64,000 bases of DNA from Bacteroidales bacterium (GTDB lineage Bacteria > Bacteroidota > Bacteroidia > Bacteroidales > UBA932), in assembly GCA_022653675.1 (NCBI GenBank), contig JALCST010000001.1:62001-126000 (forward strand), in the 5' to 3' direction. Under the pieces are notes generated by a model, which saw only the letters and a list, made by a program, of their open reading frames with translations, was not told where the DNA came from and searched no databases. The position numbers were made by a program, and so were the translations under genes. The stretch's first letter is position 1; each line of letters begins with the position of its first letter. Positions 1 to 8,900 of the stretch are shown piece by piece.

Positions 1-312
1 GATAAGGAACCGGTCGGGAATGAGATCACAGGGCTGCTGGACAGCGTCAGGGAGCGCCATTGGTTCGATGGTACCTATGATGTACGCAATGAAGCCGAAA
101 TCCTGTCAGGTGACGCCGTTTACCGTCCGGACAGGGTTATGGTGTCGAAGGATGGCAGGAATGCGGTGGTCGTCGATTACAAGTTCGGGGATGAAAAGGG
201 CGGATATCTGGCTCAGGTCCGCAACTATGTCGAACTTCTTAAGGCGATGGGCTATGAATCCGTGCAAGGTTATCTTTGGTATTGTCCGTCCGGAAAGATT
301 ATTATGGTCTGA
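1..312 (+). CDS. C-terminal fragment of a RecB/AddA-like helicase-nuclease (PD-(D/E)XK domain), 5' truncated by window edge
   Basis: Frame 1 is open from base 1 to TGA at 310-312. The translation ...YRPDRVMVSKDGRNAVVVDYKFGDEKGGYLAQVRNYVELLKAMGYESVQGYLWYC... carries the D...VVDYK nuclease motif of RecB-family C-termini. Confidence 0.8.
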   Translation, partial: DKEPVGNEITGLLDSVRERHWFDGTYDVRNEAEILSGDAVYRPDRVMVSKDGRNAVVVDYKFGDEKGGYLAQVRNYVELLKAMGYESVQGYLWYCPSGKIIMV

Positions 313-322
313 GCTCTGTCTT

Positions 323-2089
323 TTAAGGTCTCCCGCCACCATGTCCTCCGCCGGCTCCGCCTCCGCTGCTGAACGATCCCACCGTCGTGACCGTACCCGA
401 AACCTTGAAGCTCGATGACTTGCTGCCACCTGAATAGGTGCCCCCCGTAGTGTAGTTTCCCAACGAGGTGCCACCGTTGACGGCACCTCCGGTATAGATC
501 GTGTATGTTCCGCCCGAAAGTGACGGACTGCTGTAAAGCATCACCGCGCTCGAGTAGGAGATCGACAGGTCGTATGTGAACAGGCAATTTCCGTCCGAAT
601 CCAGTATTGCTACCAGGGATTTTCCCACGCTGCCGTAAATTACGGATTTCTGCGAGCAGGAATTGGCTGTAGGTGTGCTCGTAGAACCCCCGAACCCTAA
701 AAGTATGCCTCCGGTGATTGCGAAATTGTTCTGGTCGCAGTCGAACCCGTCTTCCGGGGTAGTCGTACCGACAGCGATCGTCAGTCCTTCGGTGAACAGG
801 AACGAGCCGTTCGAATCTATTCCGTCGTTGCCGGAACTGTAGCAGAATGTCCGGCCACCGTTGACCGTTATATTTGTGGATGCGTTCATGGCATCGTCAT
901 AGGCTGTCACGTTTATGGTGCCGTCGTTCACGACTATCGTTGATTTGCTCTCTATGCCTTCGCTGTCGTCTCCTCCCGTCGCAGAAACTGTGACGTCTCC
1001 TCCGTTGAACGTCATTTCCCCGTCGCATTTGATTCCCTTGGCTCCCGTGGAAGACGAGCCGTAACTGTATTCTTTCCCGGTTGTCGTGACATTCAGGGTG
1101 CCACCGTCTATCGTTATCTTGCCGTCGGCATTGATCCCCTTTCCCCCCTTTCCGGTCGACTTCAATGTCGCACCGGCATTGTCGAAGGTGAAATCCGTTC
1201 CCGATTTTATGCAGGCCGCTCCCTTTACGTCGTCGTCGTCCGAATCGTATTTCCCGTCGCCGCTCGTGGCAAGGTCCAGGGTCCCTCCGTTTATATCCAC
1301 GTATGTCTCGGCCTTGATGCATTTTTTTGCGGTCCCGTCGGTCGATACGGTGGTCGAACCGCCGTTTACAACCACGTACCCGTCTTCGCAATCGATGCCG
1401 TCGGAAGAGGCCGTTACGGATAGGTCGCCGCCGTTCTGCAGAAAATATTCCTTGGCATGGATGCCGTCGTTCGCCGCTTTCGTGATGCTGATGGATGTGC
1501 CCGGTTCGATGATCACGTATTCGTCGCTGCATATTCCGTTTTTGTGGTTTCCCGTCACCTTCAACGAACCGCCGCCGCTGAAGACCAGCTGCCCTTCACT
1601 GAACAAGCAGCCCTTTTCATCCTCCGATGCCGGAGTATTGTAGGATGATGCGTCGCATAATGTGTTGGTAGTTCCCTCCGGGAGGGTGACGACGCATTTT
1701 TTGCTAGACTGGCTGTTTATGGCCGCGCCGGATTCGGATGTGATGGAGACTCCGTCCAAAGTCAGTTGAAAGCTTTTTGCGCTGTATATCTTGAAAGATC
1801 CGTCGGAGGTAGTGCCAGAAAGCATGTATGAGACGCCTTCGGCAGTAGAAGTCACCGTTATGTGCGCACCGTCAGTGGCTATGGCGATACTGTCACCTCC
1901 GCCGTCTATGATTGCGGAATTTCCGGAATACGAAATTTTTACCTGGGAAGAGACTTCGAATATGGAAGTGGTGTCTGAATTGTCGTCGGTTTGATACTTA
2001 TCGGTGATGCAACTTGTGGCGATGAATGCAAGCATCATTGCCGCAATGGAACACGCCGTGACGGAAAGTGGGAAAATTTTAGCTTTCAT
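323..2089 (-). CDS. Carbohydrate-binding domain-containing lipoprotein (Cthe_2159 / DUF4353-like beta-helix)
   Basis: Start set at MKAKIFPLSV; lipobox-like FIATSC; many repeated GG-T-V strand-turn units; Gly-rich C-terminus GGGAGGGHGGGRP. Confidence 0.8.
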   Translation of the reverse strand: MKAKIFPLSVTACSIAAMMLAFIATSCITDKYQTDDNSDTTSIFEVSSQVKISYSGNSAIIDGGGDSIAIATDGAHITVTSTAEGVSYMLSGTTSDGSFKIYSAKSFQLTLDGVSITSESGAAINSQSSKKCVVTLPEGTTNTLCDASSYNTPASEDEKGCLFSEGQLVFSGGGSLKVTGNHKNGICSDEYVIIEPGTSISITKAANDGIHAKEYFLQNGGDLSVTASSDGIDCEDGYVVVNGGSTTVSTDGTAKKCIKAETYVDINGGTLDLATSGDGKYDSDDDDVKGAACIKSGTDFTFDNAGATLKSTGKGGKGINADGKITIDGGTLNVTTTGKEYSYGSSSTGAKGIKCDGEMTFNGGDVTVSATGGDDSEGIESKSTIVVNDGTINVTAYDDAMNASTNITVNGGRTFCYSSGNDGIDSNGSFLFTEGLTIAVGTTTPEDGFDCDQNNFAITGGILLGFGGSTSTPTANSCSQKSVIYGSVGKSLVAILDSDGNCLFTYDLSISYSSAVMLYSSPSLSGGTYTIYTGGAVNGGTSLGNYTTGGTYSGGSKSSSFKVSGTVTTVGSFSSGGGAGGGHGGGRP

Positions 2090-2215
2090 GATCTTGCATT
2101 TGGATTTTATTGTACAAATGTTATGCAAAATCTTTTATTATGATCCGTCGTGCCGGTAATTTAAGCGAATGGCGTTATTTCTTATGTAAAATCCGCAGAT
2201 TTGCCGTACAGACTG

Positions 2216-3172
2216 TCAGTTGTGGTCGCCAAGGTCGGGCTCGATGTGAATGGAGGCTTGTACCGTATTATCCGGGAAGTGGGTTCTTAGCCTCTCTTCT
2301 GCTTTGGTGGCTATTTCATGGGCCTGTACGACTGTCAGATATGGATCGACGTGGATGTTGGTCTCGATAATGTAGGAGTTGCCGTTCTTCATGGTCTTAA
2401 GGTTATGTACATATCTGACTCCCTTCACGGAGTAGAGGGTATCGGTGATCTCTTTTTCCAGTTCGGGAGAGAGGGAATGGTCAAGCAGCTCCTTCAAAGG
2501 GGGGATTGTGATCTGAATACCTGCGATTATGATGAATACGCTGACCACTATCGAAGCTATCGGGTCCAGAATGCGCCACTGGGAAGAGAGGAACATGGCT
2601 CCAGATATGCCTAACGCCGTGCCTATCGAGGAGAATGCATCTGTCCTGTGATGCCATGCGTTAGCGATTATCGTATCGCTCCGGATTTCCTTGCCTACCT
2701 TTTTGGTGATGCGGTACAGTATCTCCTTCGACGCAATGGAAACCAGGGCTGCCGCAAGGGCTATCATGGATGGTTTTTCTATTATGTCTCCGTTTACCGA
2801 TCTTATTATTTTTTCAATGCCCCCCACCATGATTATCAAGCCTACGGCGATCAGGGCGATGCTGATTATAAGAGCGGCAAGCGCTTCGAATTTGCCATGT
2901 CCGTAATCGTGGCTTTCATCACTTTTCTTAGACGATATGCCTATAAATACTATGACTATCAAATCCGTTACGAAATCCGACATGGAGTGGATACCGTCGG
3001 CGACCATCGCCGAGCTGTGTCCTGCGAAGCCGGCTATGACCTTTCCAACAGTCAACGCGAGGTTCACATAGAATCCGGTCCATGTGATTTTCCGTGCCTT
3101 CCCGGCACGGACGGCTTCCTTCCTTATATCCTCCGTTTCGCCGGATTCCATTCCGCTGTAAGGGTAGTTCAT
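2216..3172 (-). CDS. Cation diffusion facilitator family transporter
   Basis: 318 aa; HSMSDFVTDLIVI and HHRTDAFSS metal-site motifs; C-terminal cytoplasmic domain typical of CDF proteins. Confidence 0.93.
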   Translation of the reverse strand: MNYPYSGMESGETEDIRKEAVRAGKARKITWTGFYVNLALTVGKVIAGFAGHSSAMVADGIHSMSDFVTDLIVIVFIGISSKKSDESHDYGHGKFEALAALIISIALIAVGLIIMVGGIEKIIRSVNGDIIEKPSMIALAAALVSIASKEILYRITKKVGKEIRSDTIIANAWHHRTDAFSSIGTALGISGAMFLSSQWRILDPIASIVVSVFIIIAGIQITIPPLKELLDHSLSPELEKEITDTLYSVKGVRYVHNLKTMKNGNSYIIETNIHVDPYLTVVQAHEIATKAEERLRTHFPDNTVQASIHIEPDLGDHN

Positions 3173-3178
3173 TTTGTT

Positions 3179-3946
3179 TTAGAAATTAACTTCAAGGGTG
3201 TCGTATGCGTCGGTAATCCCATCGGGCAATTCACGGTCCAATTCTTCATGCCTTGGCAGCTGGTGGGAAAGGTGTGTAAGGTAAGTCTTACCTGCTCCGA
3301 CTTTCCTCGCCACTTCGATTGCTTCCGGAAGGGAGAAATGGGATATGTGGGGAGTGCGCCTGACACAATTTATGACGAATACGTCGACCCCGCGAAGCTT
3401 TTCCATTTCCTTTTCTTCTATGTGGTTGGCATCGGTAAGATAACCCAGTTTCCCGAGTCTGTAACCCAGTACCGGTAACTTGTAGTGAAGTGCCCGGATA
3501 GGGACTACTGTGACTCCTTCTATCTGGAATGGGTTTTCGTCTATTATGTGCATGTCGAAGCTCGGTACCCCGGGATACTTGTTGGTGGCGAAGGCGTAGG
3601 CGAATTCTCGGTGCAGGGCATCGTTCACATGCCCTTCGCAATAAATCGGGAAGGGCCTTTTCTCCAGATAATTGAAAGCCCTCACGTCGTCCAGTCCACC
3701 CACGTGATCTATGTGTTCGTGGGTCAGGAGGATGGCGTCCAGAGTCGTGATCCCGGCCCTAAGCATCTGGTAGCGGAAATCAGGACCGGCGTCGATGACG
3801 AGCTTCAGTCCCTCGTATTCTATGTAAGCCGACGTGCGCAACCTTTTGTCGTGCCAATCCGATGATTTGCAGACTTCGCATTGGCATCCTATCATGGGAA
3901 TTCCCTGTGATGTGCCAGTCCCTAGGAAAGTGATTCTATTAGCCAT
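3179..3946 (-). CDS. MBL-fold metallo-hydrolase (PhnP-like)
   Basis: Start set at MANRITFLGTGTSQGIP; LTHEHIDHVGGLDD metal-binding motif. Confidence 0.9.
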   Translation of the reverse strand: MANRITFLGTGTSQGIPMIGCQCEVCKSSDWHDKRLRTSAYIEYEGLKLVIDAGPDFRYQMLRAGITTLDAILLTHEHIDHVGGLDDVRAFNYLEKRPFPIYCEGHVNDALHREFAYAFATNKYPGVPSFDMHIIDENPFQIEGVTVVPIRALHYKLPVLGYRLGKLGYLTDANHIEEKEMEKLRGVDVFVINCVRRTPHISHFSLPEAIEVARKVGAGKTYLTHLSHQLPRHEELDRELPDGITDAYDTLEVNF

Positions 3947-3952
3947 TAAATA

Positions 3953-3960
3953 CAAAGGTA
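3953..3960 (-). promoter_or_regulatory. Bacteroidetes-type -7 box (TACCTTTG) for the MBL hydrolase
   Basis: Minus strand TACCTTTG-TATTTA-ATG; matches TAnnTTTG 6 nt before the start codon. Confidence 0.6.
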
Positions 3961-3968
3961 AAAATTTC

Positions 3969-3976
3969 TACCTTTG
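3969..3976 (+). promoter_or_regulatory. Bacteroidetes-type -7 box (TACCTTTG) for the RsmI-like gene
   Basis: TACCTTTG-CGCACAA-ATG; 7 nt before the start codon at 3984. Confidence 0.65.
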
Positions 3977-3983
3977 CGCACAA

Positions 3984-4724
3984 ATGAAGGATATGAAAGG
4001 AAAACTCTATATGATTCCCACTCCCATAGGGGATAATTCCCCTTTCGAGATGTTGCCGAAGTCTACGTTGGACATATTGTCAAGAATAGGGGTTTTCGTA
4101 GCCGAAGATGTGCGTACGGCGAGACGTTTCCTCTCTTCGGCTGGAATGAAGGGCAGGATCGACGGGTTGAAGATATTCGAGTTGAGCGAACACTCTACCC
4201 GAAAGGATGCCGAGGCTTATATGCGTTATCTCCTAGACGGAGAGGACATGGCCGTCGTTTCCGAGGCTGGCCTTCCGGCTGTCGCCGATCCCGGAGCCAT
4301 GCTCGTAGCATTGGCACACGAGGCTGGTGTAGAGGTAGTGCCGCTGGTCGGTCCCTCTTCCCTGATGTTGGCGTTGATGGCTTCAGGGCTTAATGGCCAG
4401 CATTTTACCTTCAACGGTTACCTGCCTGTCAAAAGCGATGAACGGAGGGTTGCGATACTGCGTCTAGAAAAACACTCAGCTGCCGGGGATATTGCCGAAC
4501 TTTTCATCGAAACGCCTTACCGGAACGATGCGCTTCTTTCCGATATTCTGGCCGTATGCAAGCCTGATACCGAACTTTGCATAGCGGCGGACATGACGAT
4601 GCCTGATTCCTTCATACGGACGATGACGGTAGCGCGGTGGAAGGATTCGCATACCGTGATTGGGAAGGTTCCGTGCGTTTTCCTGCTTCAGGGAGCGCAT
4701 ATGCCCGAAAGGAGGGGCAGATGA
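3984..4724 (+). CDS. RsmI-like SAM-dependent methyltransferase (tetrapyrrole methylase fold)
   Basis: Start set at MKDMKGKLYMIPTPIGDN; AVVSEAGLPAVADPGAMLVALAHEAGVEVVPLVGPSSLMLALMASGLNGQHFTFNGYLP is characteristic of the family. Confidence 0.85.
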   Translation: MKDMKGKLYMIPTPIGDNSPFEMLPKSTLDILSRIGVFVAEDVRTARRFLSSAGMKGRIDGLKIFELSEHSTRKDAEAYMRYLLDGEDMAVVSEAGLPAVADPGAMLVALAHEAGVEVVPLVGPSSLMLALMASGLNGQHFTFNGYLPVKSDERRVAILRLEKHSAAGDIAELFIETPYRNDALLSDILAVCKPDTELCIAADMTMPDSFIRTMTVARWKDSHTVIGKVPCVFLLQGAHMPERRGR

Positions 4725-5968
4725 AGAGGGTTGCCTTCGTTAACCTCGGCTGCAAGTTGAATTTTTCCGAGACTTCCACTTTGGAACGCATGTTCGTCGC
4801 CAGCGGATACGCCGTAGTGCCTCATTCGAAGCCTGCAGACATATATGTGGTCAATACCTGTTCGGTGACCGAGCATGCGGACAAGAAATGCCGTAATATG
4901 ATACGTCGTGTACATTCGATCAATCCGGATGCACTGATAGCCGTAACCGGATGTTATGCGCAGTTGAAACCAGATGAGGTATTGTCGATAGATGGGGTTT
5001 CGGTCGTCCTGGGCGCCGGTTACAAAGGCCTGACTATGGATAAGGCTTTGTCGCTCAAGCTGGGAGACAAGGTCGCTTTCCCTTGTGAGATTAATTCCGT
5101 AAATACGGTTTTCCCAGCCTACTCTTCGGGGGAAAGGACACGTTCGTTCCTGAAGGTGCAGGACGGATGCGACTACAAATGCAGTTACTGTACGATTCCA
5201 ATGGCCCGTGGACACAGCCGCAACCAGCCTATTTCCGAACTTGTAGGGGAGGCGCGTGAAATAGCTTCGAAGGGGATAAGGGAGATCGTCCTTACCGGCG
5301 TAAATACCGGCGATTTCGGGCGTACCACTGGAGAGGGGTTTCTCGATCTGCTGAAAAGGCTTTCAGAAGTCGACGGCATAGAAAGGTACAGGATCTCCTC
5401 GATCGAACCTAACCTTCTGACTTCCGAAATAGTTGGATGGATATCCGGAGAACCTAAATTCATGCCTCACTTCCACATTCCATTGCAGAGCGGATGCGAC
5501 CGTATTCTCAAACTTATGCGGAGAAGATACAACACCTCTATGTTCCGTGACAAGATATCTCTCATAAGGGACGAAATACCGGATGTGTTCATCGGCATGG
5601 ACGTGATAGTTGGATTTCCTGGGGAAACGGATGATGATTTCGCAGGAACTTACGATTTCCTTGCCGAAACCGTGCATCCAGCCTTTATCCACGTGTTTCC
5701 GTATTCCCGGCGGTCAGGAACCCCGGCGGACGAAATGCCCGGTCAGGTGAAGGATATAGTGAAAACACACCGCGTCGAAGCGCTGGAGGGGTTATGTAAC
5801 GGGCTTCACTCCGAATTTGTTGAATCATTCAGGGGGAAAAAAGGCCACGTGCTGTTCGAAAGCGCTCTCCGCGGGGGCATGATGTCGGGATATACCCGGA
5901 ATTATATAAGGGTAGAACGTCCTTATGACAGGAAACTCATAGGGAAAATCGTGGAAGTCGTCATTTGA
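4721..5968 (+). CDS. mtaB: tRNA (N6-L-threonylcarbamoyladenosine(37)-C2)-methylthiotransferase
   Basis: MKRVAFVNLGCKLNFSETSTLERMF; radical SAM CDYKCSYCTIP; C-terminal TRAM-like region; ATGA overlap with upstream gene. Confidence 0.9.
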   Translation: MKRVAFVNLGCKLNFSETSTLERMFVASGYAVVPHSKPADIYVVNTCSVTEHADKKCRNMIRRVHSINPDALIAVTGCYAQLKPDEVLSIDGVSVVLGAGYKGLTMDKALSLKLGDKVAFPCEINSVNTVFPAYSSGERTRSFLKVQDGCDYKCSYCTIPMARGHSRNQPISELVGEAREIASKGIREIVLTGVNTGDFGRTTGEGFLDLLKRLSEVDGIERYRISSIEPNLLTSEIVGWISGEPKFMPHFHIPLQSGCDRILKLMRRRYNTSMFRDKISLIRDEIPDVFIGMDVIVGFPGETDDDFAGTYDFLAETVHPAFIHVFPYSRRSGTPADEMPGQVKDIVKTHRVEALEGLCNGLHSEFVESFRGKKGHVLFESALRGGMMSGYTRNYIRVERPYDRKLIGKIVEVVI

Positions 5969-8900
5969 TTGAAGGGGCATATTGTATCCCTTCCTTAAGG
6001 TGATTTTTTATATATTCTTCCTGTTTCTTCTTCGACCAGAATACCTTTCTGCATAGTTCGCCAAAGTTGTCGAACTCTTCCTGATACACTATGCCCGCTC
6101 CGTTACGTTGTGTCTGGTCCAGATAGTTTGTATACTTGTCGGCTGAATGGGAGAACAGGCTGAGCCTTATCCTCCCGTTTTTATCCAGTTTTATCTGAAC
6201 GTCTATGTCGCCTGCTAAATCGCTGTTGCTGGTAGATGAAGAATATTGCTTGTTTCCTATGTTGCCGCTGACGGTTACCCGGTTGTTGAACAAGGTGGTG
6301 GAAACGGCAACGTCGAACAGATCCTTCTGGTTGTAACCCGGCTGGTATGTGAAGCCGAGGTCCAGCGGTATGTTCAGCTGCTGGAAAACACTGTTAAGCG
6401 AATTGGCAAGTATTTCGGTCACGTTTGAATAGAGGATTGTAGAGTTGTCCATGACTCCCGATTGTTCGTTCGGTATGAATCCTCCGGTCAGCAGGACGGC
6501 AAGCGTTTGCTTAATTATTTTGTCATCGGTGTTTAGAGCCGATTCAACCTTGCCTTTAGTAGTCGGGTCCAAGTCAGGTATGTCTATTGAGAATTTAAGG
6601 TTGGGGTTGGCGAGTTTCCCAGTAACGGCTATTCCGCAGTTTACGTTCCGGCGCGTGCTTATGGACGTGGTATCGCCGATCAACACTCCTATCGGAGCCT
6701 TGGTTTTGTATTTGGCGGTCAGATTGAGTTCGCTCTGCATTATGTCGCCGCCGAAGTGTATGGTACCACCTTCGTCAATGGTGAAATCCCTTGCAGCGAT
6801 ATCGGCTATGGCCAGGCGATAACTTCCTTCCTGTACCTTGTAGTCTCCCTTAATGTCGAAAAGGTCCTTCGAATCGTTTATGTCTATCTCTATGTTGCCG
6901 CGACCCCTGACCTTAAGGGCGTCTCCTGTTTCCGGGTTTATTTCGAGAAGTACCATGGTTCCGGTTGTGGCCATGGCGTTGATCCTTATTTCGAGTGAAG
7001 ACGTGTTGCCGGTCCTTTGTTTGGAGTGTTGCAGAAGAGAGTCGAAGGCATCGGTTTTTCCAGCGACCCTGGACGAGTCTATGAATGTCAAAAGGGAATG
7101 TGATTTCCTGCTTTCGCCTCCCAGTGGTATGTGCATGGTCGAATTGTTTTCGGTCCTGGCCTTTACATCGAGTATGAGTTTGTTCAAAGGCCCCAGTATG
7201 TTGCAGCTTCCGGATGCAAAAAGACGTGAGTAGAATGTGGAATTTATTTGGGCGTTGTTATTAAGCACTAGGGCATCGTCGACATCTATTCTGGTATTGA
7301 AGTTCACGTTCGAGAAATTCCCCAGGTTGACGCCTCCGCTTACTTTGCCCTTATTGCCGTAATCGTCAAGTAATACCATATCTTCGAACCTGACCTTGTT
7401 GTCATTTATTGAGATTGGGCCACGTATTACGTATTGTACGTTTGTCCATGCGATCTTCAAAAGAAGGGAATCGGCCTCGAACATGTCGGAGTTCAGTTTT
7501 ATGTCATTTATTGGTCCGCTGGCCCCGATAGAACCTGAAAGGCTCCCCCCGAAATTCGAAAAGACAGATTCGACCATCGGTGCTATGAAACCTATGTCAA
7601 ACCGGTCCATGTCTATGCCTAGGTTGACGCTCTTGTCGGAAGGTTTGAATGTCCCGCTGATCGACAATGGCCGCCTGTCGCCCAACGTGGTGCCCAGTAT
7701 TACGTCGAAATCGTTTTTTGTGTTTTCCCATTTTGTGGAAAGCACCATGTCTCCCATAAGGTCGTCCCCGATTTTAATCTTCTTACCTGAAAAATCCATG
7801 TATGCAGTAGGGTCTTTTAGAAGCGAGCGGGCCATGGCCTTTCCGCTGAGTTTTCCCTGAAATCTGAACGGCAACTTTTTCAAGACCGTATTTAACAGGG
7901 AGAGATCAAAGTTGTCCATTCCTATTTCCAGGCTGTCGCCGGATGAGGCCGACGCTACGCCTGAAACGTTCAGCTTTTGCGCATTAGAGTGGATCAATAG
8001 CCTGTCAACGGCATAGTAGTCGTTTCTTACGGATATGTTCGAGTTTTCTATTTTCCAATGTTCGCCTTGAAGGTCAAAGTTCGATGGCATTATGTTAATG
8101 ACATAGTTGTAAGGAGATTTTGCAGTATCCAAAAATGAAACTGCAGCTGTTATGTCTGCATTGTTCCTGTATTCCCCGCTTTCGCTGAACTTAACGTTAA
8201 CTTTGGCCTTGTTGTCGTTGGCAGTCAACGTGACTATGTTGTTGTTTAATGGAATATCTCCGGATAGAATCATGTCGTCGCTTATTCTACAGGTCAGTTT
8301 GGAATCTTTGTTGTTGAAGGAAAGGCGAAATCCCCTCAGAAAATTGTTTTTGTATGACAACAGCGAAGACTTGGCTGTGAGAGTCGCGATATCGTCTTTG
8401 GTTACGTCCAAATGAACGGAGGTGCTGTCACCCATATAAATTCCGGGCAGGAAGAATGCGAATATGTCCCTGGTGTCGTAGGTCTCGAAATCGAGTTTAT
8501 AGGATTCCCCTATTGTTGATAAAGTATCCTTAAGCGTCTCTTCGCTGCCGAATAGGTTGGGAAGTTCGCGCTCGGCAAGTCTTTTTATGTCCTCAATAAA
8601 TTTGGAAAATGTTGCAGTTCCCTGATATGAGGCGGAAGCGAATTTAGAATCGAGTTGCAGATGATATCCGCTTTCTCCGGAGGAGGACATTATGTGTATG
8701 TCGCCTATGTTCCTGTCGGTCTCGGCATCGGCCAGATGCAGGTCGGTCACATCTACAGTGCCCAAGGCATCGCCGGTAGCTGTTTTGGTGAAGTTGGCTT
8801 TCGTATGGAGCCTTATTTCGGATTTTTCTTTTCTGTCTATGTTAAGGGCTTTTAGATTTGCATACCCGATGTTCGCTGCGAATTGATAAAGGCTGTTGGC

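Noticed and set aside
897-1532. 211-aa Arg-rich minus-strand ORF, and possible repeat array, in the beta-helix gene
   Set aside because: It is an alternative frame of the repetitive lipoprotein gene; repeats are degenerate and protein-coding, without the spacer regularity of a CRISPR array.
2648-3478. 276-aa plus-strand ORF across the CDF and MBL genes
   Set aside because: Antisense to two clear families; Tyr/Phe/Arg-rich with no domain signature.
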